From: Neisseria meningitidis
Lineage (GTDB): Bacteria > Pseudomonadota > Gammaproteobacteria > Burkholderiales > Neisseriaceae
Reading direction: 5' to 3'
NCBI RefSeq assembly: GCF_900638555.1
Contig: NZ_LR134525.1
Location: 2,046,001 to 2,110,000, forward strand
DNA: 64,000 nt
A program made the translations under genes and the position numbers. The notes under the pieces were generated by a model that saw nothing but the letters and a program-made list of their open reading frames with translations, had not been told where the DNA came from and searched no databases. This document shows, in pieces, positions 1 through 8,018 of this stretch (the stretch's first letter is position 1; the number at the start of each line of letters is the position of its first letter).

Positions 1-462
1 TTCGCTGTCGACGGGCAGCACTGCCGCGCCGTTTGCACGGGCGGTTTCCATAAACAACGCGCCGGAAACCACCAGCGTCTCTTTGTTCGCCAGATAAATG
101 GTTTTGCCTTTTTGCGCCGCTGCGAGCGCGGAAGGCAGCCCCACCGCCCCGACGATGGCGCACATGACACCGCTGACTTCGTCGGCAGAGGCAACGTCAA
201 CCAATGCCTGCGCGCCGTGTAAAACCTGAGTCGCCGTGCCGTCGCGTTTCAACAGGGCTTCAAGCCGGGCGGCGTGTTCCGCATCGGCAACGACGGCATA
301 TTCGGGGTGGAACGTTTGACATTGAGCCGCCAATTTCTCGACCTGCTTATGCCCTGCCAGCGCGAATACGCGGAATTTTTCGGGGTGGCGGGAGACAACG
401 TCCAGCGTGCTTTCGCCTATGCTGCCGGTACTGCCTAATATGGTCAGGACTTGTGGTGTCAT
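1..462 (-). CDS. dxr: 1-deoxy-D-xylulose 5-phosphate reductoisomerase, N-terminal part (runs off the window)
   Basis: Reading the minus strand from the ATG at 462 gives a continuous open frame to base 1 beginning [16 protein letters not shown]. The [10 protein letters not shown] motif is the NADPH-binding start of Dxr, and ANKETLV, seen further on, is typical of the family. Dxr converts 1-deoxyxylulose 5-phosphate to methylerythritol 4-phosphate, the second step of the MEP isoprenoid pathway. About 154 of roughly 390 residues are present; the rest lies left of the window. It is downstream of cdsA in the same direction, so it belongs to an frr-uppS-cdsA-dxr envelope/isoprenoid block, although a paired uptake-sequence hairpin separates cdsA from dxr. 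Confidence 0.93.
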   Translation of the reverse strand, partial: MTPQVLTILGSTGSIGESTLDVVSRHPEKFRVFALAGHKQVEKLAAQCQTFHPEYAVVADAEHAARLEALLKRDGTATQVLHGAQALVDVASADEVSGVMCAIVGAVGLPSALAAAQKGKTIYLANKETLVVSGALFMETARANGAAVLPVDSE

Positions 463-484
463 AATGGGGATAACTTTATACCGG

Positions 485-513
485 ATGCCGTCTGAAGCGT
501 TTTCAGACGGCAT
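485..513. terminator. Paired uptake-sequence hairpin between cdsA and dxr
   Basis: Two inverted copies of ATGCCGTCTGAA separated by 5 bases, just after the cdsA stop. Inverted DUS pairs of this type commonly act as transcription terminators in Neisseria. Confidence 0.6.
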
Positions 514-517
514 AGAA

Positions 518-1315
518 TCAATTTAAAACCGACATCATCGCTGCATAGACGCTGATAACGGCAATCAGGCTGTCGGTACGGTCGAACACGCCGCCGTGTC
601 CGGGCAGCAGCTTGCTGCTGTCTTTGATGCCTGCCGCGCGCTTGAGCCAGCTTTCCAAAAGGTCGCCGCATACGCTGACAACGGTCAGCACCAAACCGAT
701 TAACACGGTATCGAACCAGCCTGTATCGAATGCCAGCCAGCCGGCACTTCGTACGGCGGTCATGTACACTGCCACGCAAACCGCGCCGCCGATTGCACCT
801 TCCCAGCTTTTGCCGGGGCTGATTGCCGGCGCGATTTTGTGTTTGCCGAACGCCTTGCCGCTGAAATACGCGCAAACGTCGGCAACCCACACCAAACCCA
901 TCACGGCGAGCAGCGGCAGGGCATCATCGGGGTGCGGGCGCAGGGATACGAGCGCGAACCAAAACGGCATAACCAGAAGCCAGCCGACGGCATAAACCTG
1001 CCAACTGCCGTTGAGCCTCCATTTGAATCTCAACCATAAAGGCATGATGGCGAGCCAAAATGCCAAAACAACATACCAAACCAAATTAGGCAGCATCCAG
1101 CCGCCCGCATAGGCAACCACGCCGAAAACCAAAGTTGCGGCGAGGTAATGGTTGGTTTTGATTTTGCACAAGCCGCTCATACGGGCATATTCCCACAAGG
1201 CAATCAGGGCAATCAGTCCGCAAAATGCAGCCCACAACCATTGCGGCGCGTAAAACAGCATGCCCAGCATCAGCGGCAGCAGCCACATAGCAGTTATCAC
1301 CCGTTGTTTCAGCAT
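518..1315 (-). CDS. cdsA: Phosphatidate cytidylyltransferase
   Basis: A 265-residue polytopic membrane protein that makes CDP-diacylglycerol from phosphatidate and CTP, the precursor of all phospholipids. Several hydrophobic segments fill the N-terminal two thirds. The C-terminal part (about 222-248) carries the CDP-alcohol cytidylyltransferase signature, seen as [14 protein letters not shown] followed by [12 protein letters not shown]. It starts only 2 bases after the uppS stop, so the two are very probably co-transcribed. Length is normal for the family. Confidence 0.95.
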   Translation of the reverse strand: MLKQRVITAMWLLPLMLGMLFYAPQWLWAAFCGLIALIALWEYARMSGLCKIKTNHYLAATLVFGVVAYAGGWMLPNLVWYVVLAFWLAIMPLWLRFKWRLNGSWQVYAVGWLLVMPFWFALVSLRPHPDDALPLLAVMGLVWVADVCAYFSGKAFGKHKIAPAISPGKSWEGAIGGAVCVAVYMTAVRSAGWLAFDTGWFDTVLIGLVLTVVSVCGDLLESWLKRAAGIKDSSKLLPGHGGVFDRTDSLIAVISVYAAMMSVLN

Positions 1316-1317
1316 AT

Positions 1318-2064
1318 TCAGTTCCTTTGCTGTTCGATAGGCAGTTGCTCGGAGGTGCGTCCGAACCGCCGTTCGCGTTTTTGGAACGAAGCGACGGCAT
1401 CGTCCAAAGCCTTGCCGTCAAAATCGGGCCACAAAATATCGGTGAAATACAGTTCTGCATATGCCATCTGCCAGAGCAGGAAATTGCTGATGCGCGTTTC
1501 GCCGCCGGTGCGGATGAACAAATCCGGTTCCGGTGCATCGCCCAGCATCAAGTGTTTCGCCAGCGTGTCTTCCGTAATCTCGGATACGCCTTCGGCAATC
1601 AGTTTGTTTGCCGCCTGCAAAATATCCCATCTGCCGCCGTAATCGGCGGCAATGCTCAGGGTCAGACCGGTATTGTTTGCTGTCAACGCCTCCGCTTCTT
1701 CGATGCCCTTCAGGATTTGACGGCTGAAGCGTTCGCGGCTGCCCAGTATTTTCAGGCGCATATTGTTTTCGTGCAGACGGCGTACCTGTTTTTGCAAAGC
1801 CTGTAAAAACAGCCCCATCAGGAACGAAACTTCGTCTTCGGGGCGGCGCCAGTTTTCGGTTGAAAAGGCAAACACGGTCAGATATTGCACACCCAGTTTG
1901 GCGCAATGCTTCACCATATTTTCCAATGCGTCCAAACCGCGTTTGTGTCCCATTATGCGCGGGAGGAAACGTTTTTTCGCCCAACGGCCGTTGCCGTCCA
2001 TAATCACGGCGATATGCTTGGGAATGGCGGTGTGTTCTAAAACGGCCTGCGTGCTGCTTTTCAT
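1318..2064 (-). CDS. uppS: Undecaprenyl diphosphate synthase (cis-prenyltransferase)
   Basis: This enzyme condenses farnesyl diphosphate with isopentenyl diphosphate units to make the C55 carrier lipid for peptidoglycan and glycan export. The N-terminus has IMDGNGRWAKKR with the catalytic Asp at about residue 23. The substrate-binding RTGGETRISNF motif and WPDF are present near the C-terminus. I chose the ATG at 2064 (248 residues) because AAAGG lies just upstream; the open frame extends to a TTG at 2091 but that N-terminus adds only non-conserved residues. It follows frr in the same direction and abuts cdsA. Confidence 0.95.
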   Translation of the reverse strand: MKSSTQAVLEHTAIPKHIAVIMDGNGRWAKKRFLPRIMGHKRGLDALENMVKHCAKLGVQYLTVFAFSTENWRRPEDEVSFLMGLFLQALQKQVRRLHENNMRLKILGSRERFSRQILKGIEEAEALTANNTGLTLSIAADYGGRWDILQAANKLIAEGVSEITEDTLAKHLMLGDAPEPDLFIRTGGETRISNFLLWQMAYAELYFTDILWPDFDGKALDDAVASFQKRERRFGRTSEQLPIEQQRN

Positions 2065-2091
2065 GTCTGCCTTTCGCGGTTCGGCGTTCAA

Positions 2092-2103
2092 ATGCCGTCT
2101 GAA
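2092..2103 (+). other. Single DNA uptake sequence between frr and uppS
   Basis: One ATGCCGTCTGAA copy with no inverted partner nearby. Confidence 0.8.
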
Positions 2104-2119
2104 CGCCGAATCGTGCAGG

Positions 2120-2677
2120 TTAAATTGCCATCAAATCTTCTTCTTTGGCAGTCAGGAGTTTGTCGGCTTCGGTAATGTATTTGTCGGTCAGTTTTTGAAC
2201 CGCTTCTTCGCCGCGACGTGCTTCGTCTTCGGAAATTTCTTTGTCTTTGAGGAGTTTTTTGATGTGGTCGTTGGCATCGCGGCGCACGTTGCGGATGGAG
2301 ACGCGGCCTTCTTCCGCTTCGCCGCGTACGACTTTAATCAGGTCTTTGCGGCGTTCCTCGGTCAGCATGGGCATCGGCACGCGGATCAGGTCGCCGACAG
2401 CTGCCGGGTTCAGTCCCAAGTTTGAATCGCGGATGGCTTTCTCGACTTTGGCCGCCATATTGCCCTCAAACGGTTTCACGCCGATGGTGCGCGCGTCCAG
2501 AAGCGTTACGTTGGCAACTTGGCTGACGGGGACCATGCTGCCCCAGTATTCGACTTCCACTTGGTCGAGCAGGCCAGTATGCGCGCGGCCGGTACGCACT
2601 TTTGCCAGATTTTCTTTCAGTACTTCGACCGAACGCTGCATCTTGCCTTCGGCTGTTTTTTGAATATCGTTGATCAT
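2120..2677 (-). CDS. frr: Ribosome recycling factor
   Basis: 185 residues from ATG 2677, the usual length of RRF, beginning [18 protein letters not shown]. The first helix (residues 1-30) and the [13 protein letters not shown] segment match the family. Together with EF-G it splits post-termination ribosomes. The longer frame to 2731 would read through an uptake sequence and is not used; AAAGAAC lies ahead of 2677. It heads the block frr-uppS-cdsA-dxr. Confidence 0.96.
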
Positions 2678-2710
2678 ATTGTTCTTTCGGTAAGATAAGG
2701 TAGGCGGGCA

Positions 2711-2747
2711 GCCGTCTGAAACGCGCTTCAAACCTTTCAGACGGCAT
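2711..2747. terminator. Paired uptake-sequence hairpin upstream of frr
   Basis: GCCGTCTGAA and an inverted TTCAGACGGCAT 15 bases apart. It sits between the FUSC-like gene and frr and probably stops read-through. Confidence 0.5.
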
Positions 2748-2810
2748 GAAAACTGTTAACTGCGAATAGTACCGTTATTCGGGCATGACGACAAGGTAGG
2801 CGGATTGGGG

Positions 2811-2844
2811 ATGCCGTCTGAAGCGGCAGGCGTTTCAGACGGCA
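2811..2844. terminator. Paired uptake-sequence terminator of the FUSC-like gene
   Basis: Inverted pair of ATGCCGTCTGAA 9 bases apart, 13 bases beyond the stop of the gene at 2858. Confidence 0.6.
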
Positions 2845-2857
2845 TCGTGTTTGACCG

Positions 2858-3985
2858 TCAACTGTGTTCCCGTGTTTCAAGCAGGCTTTGGCGCAGGTGT
2901 TGGCGTTCGTGGGCATCCAGCCATTTGCGGCGGGTGCGTTGCAGCAGGATGACGAGGGCGGAAATTTCCTGACGCATATTGGTGCTGAGCCAGAGGAAGC
3001 CCTGCCATTGGTAGTGGAGGTGTTCGGCGAGGGCTTCCAGTTCGGGGTTGATGGCGGTGTCGATGCGGATGCGGCGGGCGTGTCTGCCGTTGATAAGGGC
3101 GACGGTTTGTTGCAGGTCGGTTTGGAGCAGTGTGAAGTGGCGGTCAAGCAGCCGGATTTCGCTGCCGTTGAGTTTGGGAGATTGCAGCTTGGCGGCGGTG
3201 GTCAGGAGCAGCTCGGTGGTGTTGACAATTTTACGGTGGGCGTGCTGCATGGCTTCCATCATGGCGGGGCTGATGCGGCTTTCGCCCGATGTGGCGGCGA
3301 GGTGGCTGCGGCTTTTGACCATGCGTGCGTTGATTTGGCGCATTTTCGCCATGTTCTCTTCGAGGCGTTCGCGGGTCATGCGCCTGCCGTTGCTGATTTC
3401 GGCAATCATTTTGCTGCAGTCGGTCAGGTTGTCGGCAAGCATGAAACGCCACATCAGTGTGGATTTCAGCGGCAGCAGTTTGGCGGCGGCGATGGCGATG
3501 GCCGCGCCGATGAGGACGTTCATCGCGCGCATCAGGCCGCTGTCGAACCATTCGCTGCCGTTGTCGCCGATGAGCATGCACATCGTCAGCCCCGCCAGCA
3601 TAGGGACGTAGCCGTTTTTGCCGACCGCCGCCCAGCCGGCCAGTGCGCTTGCCGTGCCGACGGTGAGGTAGAAGAGGAGGTTGCCGTGGAAATAATGCTG
3701 GTTCAGCCATAAAACGCCCAAACCCGCGCCCAGCCCGATGACCGTGCCGAGCATACGTTCCACCGCCTTGGAGTAAATCGCCCCTTGAAACTGGAGCATG
3801 CCGAGGACGACGAAGACGGTCATCCCTATCCACTCGCCGTGTTGGAGGTGGAGCAGCCGGGCGAGTGCGGTGGCGAACAGGACGGCCCCGCCGAGCCGGA
3901 CGGCGTGGATGAGGCGGCGGTAGCGGTAGCGTTCGTAGGAGTTGAGCCAGCGGCTGACGAGGCGGTTGCGTTGCGAGGTGTTCAT
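2858..3985 (-). CDS. FUSC-family inner-membrane protein (aromatic acid exporter/YccS-like)
   Basis: 375 residues from ATG 3985. The N-terminal half has about six hydrophobic segments in closely spaced pairs (for example GGAVLFATALARLL, MTVFVVLGMLQFQGAIYSK, LLFYLTVGTASALAGWAAV), and the C-terminal half is soluble, helical and basic. This is the layout of fusaric-acid-resistance/aromatic-acid-exporter proteins. GNDxxxW-type residues appear as GDNGSEWFDSGLMRAMNVLIGA. The substrate cannot be told from sequence. A GTG-started longer frame (to 4024) would enter the terminator of the upstream tRNA and is unlikely. Confidence 0.8.
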   Translation of the reverse strand: MNTSQRNRLVSRWLNSYERYRYRRLIHAVRLGGAVLFATALARLLHLQHGEWIGMTVFVVLGMLQFQGAIYSKAVERMLGTVIGLGAGLGVLWLNQHYFHGNLLFYLTVGTASALAGWAAVGKNGYVPMLAGLTMCMLIGDNGSEWFDSGLMRAMNVLIGAAIAIAAAKLLPLKSTLMWRFMLADNLTDCSKMIAEISNGRRMTRERLEENMAKMRQINARMVKSRSHLAATSGESRISPAMMEAMQHAHRKIVNTTELLLTTAAKLQSPKLNGSEIRLLDRHFTLLQTDLQQTVALINGRHARRIRIDTAINPELEALAEHLHYQWQGFLWLSTNMRQEISALVILLQRTRRKWLDAHERQHLRQSLLETREHS

Positions 3986-4017
3986 ATCGGTTGTGCCGTC
4001 TGAAGCGGAAATGTGAA

Positions 4018-4055
4018 AAAGCACAGGCTTCCCGAGGAAGGGAGGGTCTGTGCTT
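4018..4055 (-). terminator. Rho-independent terminator after tRNA-Thr
   Basis: On the minus strand a stem AAGCACAG...CTGTGCTT with an inner CTTCCC/GGGAG stem is followed by a run of T. It lies 6 bases after the tRNA 3' end and separates it from the FUSC-like gene. Confidence 0.75.
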
Positions 4056-4060
4056 GGTAT

Positions 4061-4136
4061 TGGTGCCGGAGAAGGGAATCGAACCCCCGACCTTCGCGTT
4101 ACGAATGCGCTGCTCTACCGACTGAGCTACACCGGC
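4061..4136 (-). tRNA. tRNA-Thr (anticodon CGT)
   Basis: The minus strand folds as a 76-nt cloverleaf: acceptor GCCGGTG/TCTCCGGC region, D arm GCTC...GAGC, anticodon loop TTCGTAA (CGT), T loop GGGTTCGATTCCC, encoded CCA. The anticodon stem has weak outer and closing pairs, much as in the E. coli CGT isoacceptor. It reads ACG codons. Confidence 0.93.
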
Positions 4137-4206
4137 GTTTTTCGTTATGATATATATGAACGGTTGTTTGTGCAACTTTTCTGGCGGGCGGCAAGGCAGT
4201 GCGCGG

Positions 4207-4362
4207 TATAGTGAATTAACAAAAACCAGTACAGCGTTGCCTCGCCTTAGCTCAAAGAGAACGATTCTCTAAGGTGCTGAAGCACCAAGTGAATCGGTTC
4301 CGTACTATCTGTACTGTCTGCGGCTTCGTCGCCTTGTCCTGATTTTTGTTAATCCACTATAT
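4207..4362. repeat. Correia repeat element (full length, 156 bp)
   Basis: Begins TATAGTGAATTAAC and ends GTTAATCCACTATA, with the conserved core containing CTCAAAGAGAACGATTCTCT and CTGCGGCTTCGTCGCC. Full-length Correia elements carry an IHF site and outward promoter potential at their ends. Confidence 0.97.
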
Positions 4363-4394
4363 AATGCGGTCTGCTTCGGAAGAGGGGGACGGCG

Positions 4395-4828
4395 ATGTTT
4401 GTGAACGAGAAAGATCCTTATGCGGCTCTGTTTGCGGGACTGGTGTTTTTGACGCTGCCGTTTGCGTTGGCGGTGCATGATGCCTTTGCGCTTGCGTTCG
4501 GACGGGCGGGGCTGCTGGTGTCGGTGTCGGACGGCGGATTCGGCTGGCGTGGCGGTTGGGACGGCACTGTTTGGTTTGTGTTCGGTGTGTTTGCGTTTTT
4601 GAATGTGGTTGTGTCGGCGGGCCTGACGAAACTGGCGTACAAAAAGATGATGCGGCGGCATTCGCGTGGATTTTCGAGCTGCTGTTTGGCAGTGCCGCCT
4701 TGGGCGGGCTGCGTGGGGAGGCGGTGTTGGAATATGCGTTTGCCGTGTGGCTGGTGTCGATGCTGACACTGCCCAAACGCTTGACGCGCGCGCCGGTGCA
4801 GCCGGTGGTGTTTCACAGGAAAAAATAG
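4395..4828 (+). pseudogene. Small membrane protein interrupted by a frameshift
   Basis: A good ribosome-binding site (GAGGGGGAC) precedes ATG 4395. The first frame codes for two hydrophobic segments (about 10-33 and 60-80) and then turns into low-complexity Cys/Arg residues. The continuation is in the next frame: after TYR-LYS-LYS the alternative frame reads DDAAAFAWIFELLFG and later YAFAVWLVSMLTLP, another membrane segment. The switch is at the five-A run 4641-4645; six A would fuse the frames into one protein of about 144 residues. No family recognised. It could be a sequencing error, a lineage pseudogene or a slippage-controlled gene. It lies just upstream of rsmG. Confidence 0.55.
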
Positions 4829-4841
4829 GACGGAACGGGGG

Positions 4842-4879
4842 ATGCCGTCTGAAACCCGACACGCGGTTTCAGACGGCAT
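4842..4879. terminator. Paired uptake-sequence hairpin before rsmG
   Basis: Inverted ATGCCGTCTGAA copies 14 bases apart, directly after the frameshifted membrane gene. Confidence 0.6.
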
Positions 4880-4923
4880 GTTTTTCCGTTAACATTACGC
4901 CTGAACATGGACAGGATAGGGAT

Positions 4924-5547
4924 ATGGAACGCAAAGAACGCCTGCGTGCAGGCATCGCCGCATTGGGTTTGGATATTTCCGCAGCGGCGCAGGACAGGCT
5001 TTTGGCCTATGTGGATTTGTTGAAAAAGTGGAACAAAACCTACAATCTGACCGCCCTGCGCGACGAGGAAAAAATGGTTGTCCATCATCTTTTGGACAGC
5101 CTGACGCTGCTGCCCCATATCGAGGGTGTGCAAACGATGCTGGATGTCGGTTCGGGCGGCGGTCAGCCCGGCATTCCGGCGGCGGTGTGCCGTCCGGATG
5201 TGCAAATAACCCTTTTGGATGCGAATACGAAGAAAACGGCTTTTTTACAGCAGGCGGTTATCGAGTTGGGGTTGGACAATGTGCGCGTGGTATCCGGACG
5301 CGTGGAGGCGGTTTCGGACGTGCGTGCCGACGTGGTTACCAGCCGTGCGTTTGCAGAACTGGCGGACTTTGTATCGTGGACGGCGCATCTGTTGAAAGAC
5401 GGCGGCTACTGGGCGGCGATGAAGGGCGTATATCCGCAGGGGGAAATCGGCCGCCTGCCGCAGGATGTGTGCGTTGAAAAAGTCCAAAGGCTCGACGTGC
5501 CAGGCTTGGATGCGGAACGCCATATCGTCATCCTGAGCAAGCGTTGA
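4924..5547 (+). CDS. rsmG: 16S rRNA (guanine(527)-N7)-methyltransferase
   Basis: 207 residues from ATG 4924; upstream in-frame codons only cover the previous gene and a DUS hairpin. The SAM-binding loop LDVGSGGGQPGIP lies at about 73-85, and LLKKWNKTYNLTALRD at about 32-47 is a family hallmark. It modifies G527 of 16S rRNA; its loss gives low-level streptomycin resistance in other bacteria. parA follows 98 bases downstream, the ancient gidB-parA neighbourhood. Confidence 0.95.
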   Translation: MERKERLRAGIAALGLDISAAAQDRLLAYVDLLKKWNKTYNLTALRDEEKMVVHHLLDSLTLLPHIEGVQTMLDVGSGGGQPGIPAAVCRPDVQITLLDANTKKTAFLQQAVIELGLDNVRVVSGRVEAVSDVRADVVTSRAFAELADFVSWTAHLLKDGGYWAAMKGVYPQGEIGRLPQDVCVEKVQRLDVPGLDAERHIVILSKR

Positions 5548-5645
5548 GCGCGCTTCAGACGGCATGAATACCTTTTTTGTGCGGATAAAGGTAAAATTCC
5601 GCACTGTTTTTCTTTTTTCAACATCAGACGGGACACGGGCGGGAC

Positions 5646-6419
5646 ATGAGTGCGAACATCCTTGCCATCGCCAATCAGAAGGGCGGTGTGGGCAAAACGA
5701 CGACGACGGTAAATTTGGCGGCTTCGCTGGCATCGCGCGGCAAACGCGTGCTGGTGGTCGATTTGGATCCGCAGGGCAATGCGACGACGGGCAGCGGCAT
5801 CGACAAGGCGAGTTTGCAGTCCGGCGTTTATCAGGTCTTATTGGGCGATGCGGACGTGAAATCGGCGGCGGTACGCAGCAAAGAGGGCGGATACGGCGTG
5901 TTGGGTGCGAACCGCGCGCTGGCCGGCGCGGAAATCGAGCTGGTGCAGGAAATCGCCCGGGAAGTGCGTTTGAAAAACGCGCTCAAGGCAGTGGCGGAAG
6001 ATTACGACTTTATCCTGATCGACTGCCCGCCTTCGCTGACGCTGTTGACGCTTAACGGCTTGGTGGCGGCAGGCGGCGTGATTGTGCCGATGTTGTGCGA
6101 ATATTACGCGCTGGAAGGGATTTCCGATTTGATTGCGACCGTGCGCAAAATCCGTCAGGCGGTCAATCCCGATTTGGATATCACGGGCATCGTGCGTACG
6201 ATGTACGACAGCCGCAGCAGGCTAGTTGCCGAAGTCAGCGAACAGTTGCGCAGCCATTTCGGGGATTTGCTGTTTGAAACCGTCATCCCGCGCAATATCC
6301 GCCTTGCGGAAGCGCCGAGCCACGGTATGCCGGTGATGGCTTATGATGCGCAGGCAAAGGGTGCCAAGGCGTATCTTGCCTTGGCGGACGAGCTGATGGC
6401 GAGGGTGTCGGGGAAATAG
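5646..6419 (+). CDS. parA: ParA/Soj-type chromosome partition ATPase
   Basis: 257 residues. The deviant Walker A motif KGGVGKTTTT lies at 12-21, the A' motif VVDLDPQGN at about 37-45, and Walker B ILIDCPPS at about 122-129. ParA binds DNA non-specifically and moves ParB-parS complexes. No parB lies downstream; instead a Correia element and a mosaic repeat array follow, so the usual gidB-parA-parB string is broken here and parB must be elsewhere. Small size without an N-terminal HTH indicates a chromosomal Soj rather than a plasmid ParA. Confidence 0.93.
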   Translation: MSANILAIANQKGGVGKTTTTVNLAASLASRGKRVLVVDLDPQGNATTGSGIDKASLQSGVYQVLLGDADVKSAAVRSKEGGYGVLGANRALAGAEIELVQEIAREVRLKNALKAVAEDYDFILIDCPPSLTLLTLNGLVAAGGVIVPMLCEYYALEGISDLIATVRKIRQAVNPDLDITGIVRTMYDSRSRLVAEVSEQLRSHFGDLLFETVIPRNIRLAEAPSHGMPVMAYDAQAKGAKAYLALADELMARVSGK

Positions 6420-6510
6420 GTCAATCCAAATCGGGCTGCCCGTGCCTTTATGCTGTTTGGCCGGGTGCGTTAATATGGCGGATTAAAATAAAAATACTTA
6501 TATCGTCATT

Positions 6511-6665
6511 TATAGTGGATTAACAAAAACCGGTACGGCGTTGCCTCGCCTTAGCTCAAAGAGAACGATTCTCTAAGGTGCTGAAGCACCAAGTGAATCG
6601 GTTCCGTACTATTTGTACTGTCTGCGGCTTCGTCGCCTTGTCCTGATTTTTGTTAATCCACTATA
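6511..6665. repeat. Correia repeat element (full length)
   Basis: 155 bp from TATAGTGGATTAAC to GTTAATCCACTATA with the same core as the other copies. Confidence 0.97.
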
Positions 6666-7312
6666 TCGTCATTCCCGCAAAAACAAAAAAAATCAAAAAC
6701 ACAAAACTGAAATATCGTCATTCCCGCGCAGGCGGGAATCTAGGTCTGTCGGTACGGAAACTTATCGGGAAAAACGGTTTTTCCAAACCTGAGACTCCGG
6801 ATTCCTGTTTTCGCGGGAATCCGGTTTTTTGAGTTTCAGTCATTTTTGATAAATTCTTGCAGCTTTGAGTTTCTAGATTCCCGCTTTTGCGGGAATGACG
6901 CGGAAAAGTTGCTGTGATTTCGGATAAATTTTCGTCACGCTTAATTTCTGTTTTATCCGATAAATGCCTGCAATCTAAAATTTCGTCATTCCCGCGAAGG
7001 CGGGAATCTAGGTCTGTCGGTACGGAAACTTATCGGGTAAAACGGTTTTGCCAGCCCTGAGACTCCGGATTCCTGTTTTCGTAGGAATCCGGTTTTTTGA
7101 GCTTCAGTCATTTTTGATAAATTCTTGCAGCTTTGAGTTTCTAGATTCCCGCTTTTGCGGGAATGGCGGTTTGGAAGTTACCTGAAATTCAAAAAAAAAA
7201 AACGGAAACCGGACGGATTGGATTCCCGCCTGCGCGGGAATGACGGATTTTAGGTTTTTTTTGATTTTCTATTTTTCGCGGGAATGACGGTTTGGGTTCT
7301 TTCTCTTTGGAG
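6666..7312. repeat. dRS3-type neisserial intergenic mosaic array
   Basis: Repeated ATTCCCGC...GCGGGAAT palindromes at about 6719, 6799, 6870, 6987, 7150 and 7222 flank longer repeat units. Two almost identical copies of the unit with CGGTACGGAAACTTATCGGG lie at about 6750 and 7018. No gene is visible between parA and rnhB; short open frames here are repeat-derived. Confidence 0.92.
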
Positions 7313-7326
7313 TTGCGATGCCGGAA

Positions 7327-7353
7327 ATGCCGTCTGAAGGCTTCAGACGGCAT
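7327..7353. terminator. Paired uptake-sequence terminator of rnhB
   Basis: ATGCCGTCTGAA and its inverse 3 bases apart, followed by T on the plus strand and A on the other. It ends 12 bases from the rnhB stop. Confidence 0.65.
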
Positions 7354-7365
7354 TTTTGTGCCGGT

Positions 7366-7950
7366 TTAAAACAAGGCCTGCTGCGCGAGCAGGTTTCTGA
7401 CGGGGGCGAAGTCGCGGCGGTGTTCGGGCAGCACGCCGTATTTTTCGAGGGCTTCCAAATGCTGCTTCGTGCCGTAACCTTTGTGTTTGTCGAAACCGTA
7501 TTGGGGATGGCGTTGCGCCAGTGCGTACATTTCCGCATCGCGGGCGGTCTTTGCCAAAACGGATGCGGCGGATATTTCGATGATTTTGCTGTCGCCTTTG
7601 ACGACGGCTTCGGCAGGGATGTTCAAATGTTCGGGAATGCGGTTGCCGTCGATGAATATTTTTTCGGGACGCACAGCCAAACCGTCAACGGCGCGTTTCA
7701 TCGCGAGCATGGTGGCGTGCAGGATGTTGAGGCTGGCGATTTCTTCGGGCCCGGCGGCGGCGACGTGCCACGCAACCGCCTGATTTTTTATCATTTCGGC
7801 AAGCGCGTCGCGTTTTTTCTCGCTGAGTTTTTTGGAGTCGGTCAGTCCGGGCAGGTCGAATGTTTCCGGAAGGATGACGGCGGCGGCAAACACGCTGCCG
7901 ACTAAAGGTCCGCGTCCTGCCTCGTCCACGCCGGCGGTCAGTATGTGCAT
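7366..7950 (-). CDS. rnhB: Ribonuclease HII
   Basis: 194 residues. [11 protein letters not shown] (residues 8-18) holds the first two catalytic acidic residues, and IDGNRIP and [16 protein letters not shown] supply the rest of the active site. It removes ribonucleotides misincorporated in DNA and cleaves RNA/DNA hybrids. The start MHILTAG at 7950 fits the family. Transcribed after mnmG from which a DUS hairpin separates it. Confidence 0.95.
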   Translation of the reverse strand: MHILTAGVDEAGRGPLVGSVFAAAVILPETFDLPGLTDSKKLSEKKRDALAEMIKNQAVAWHVAAAGPEEIASLNILHATMLAMKRAVDGLAVRPEKIFIDGNRIPEHLNIPAEAVVKGDSKIIEISAASVLAKTARDAEMYALAQRHPQYGFDKHKGYGTKQHLEALEKYGVLPEHRRDFAPVRNLLAQQALF

Positions 7951-7975
7951 GATGTTTCCTGTCGGGATGGTGGGA

Positions 7976-8005
7976 ATGCCGTCTGAACGGTGTTTCAGAC
8001 GGCAT
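7976..8005. terminator. Paired uptake-sequence terminator of mnmG
   Basis: Inverted ATGCCGTCTGAA pair 6 bases apart, 13 bases beyond the mnmG stop and 25 bases before the rnhB start. Confidence 0.6.
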
Positions 8006-8018
8006 CGCGCCGATGTGT

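Noticed and set aside
6511-6665. Correia and dRS3 repeat regions as a CRISPR array
   Set aside because: Repeats are palindromic mosaics of varied spacing without unique spacers or cas genes.
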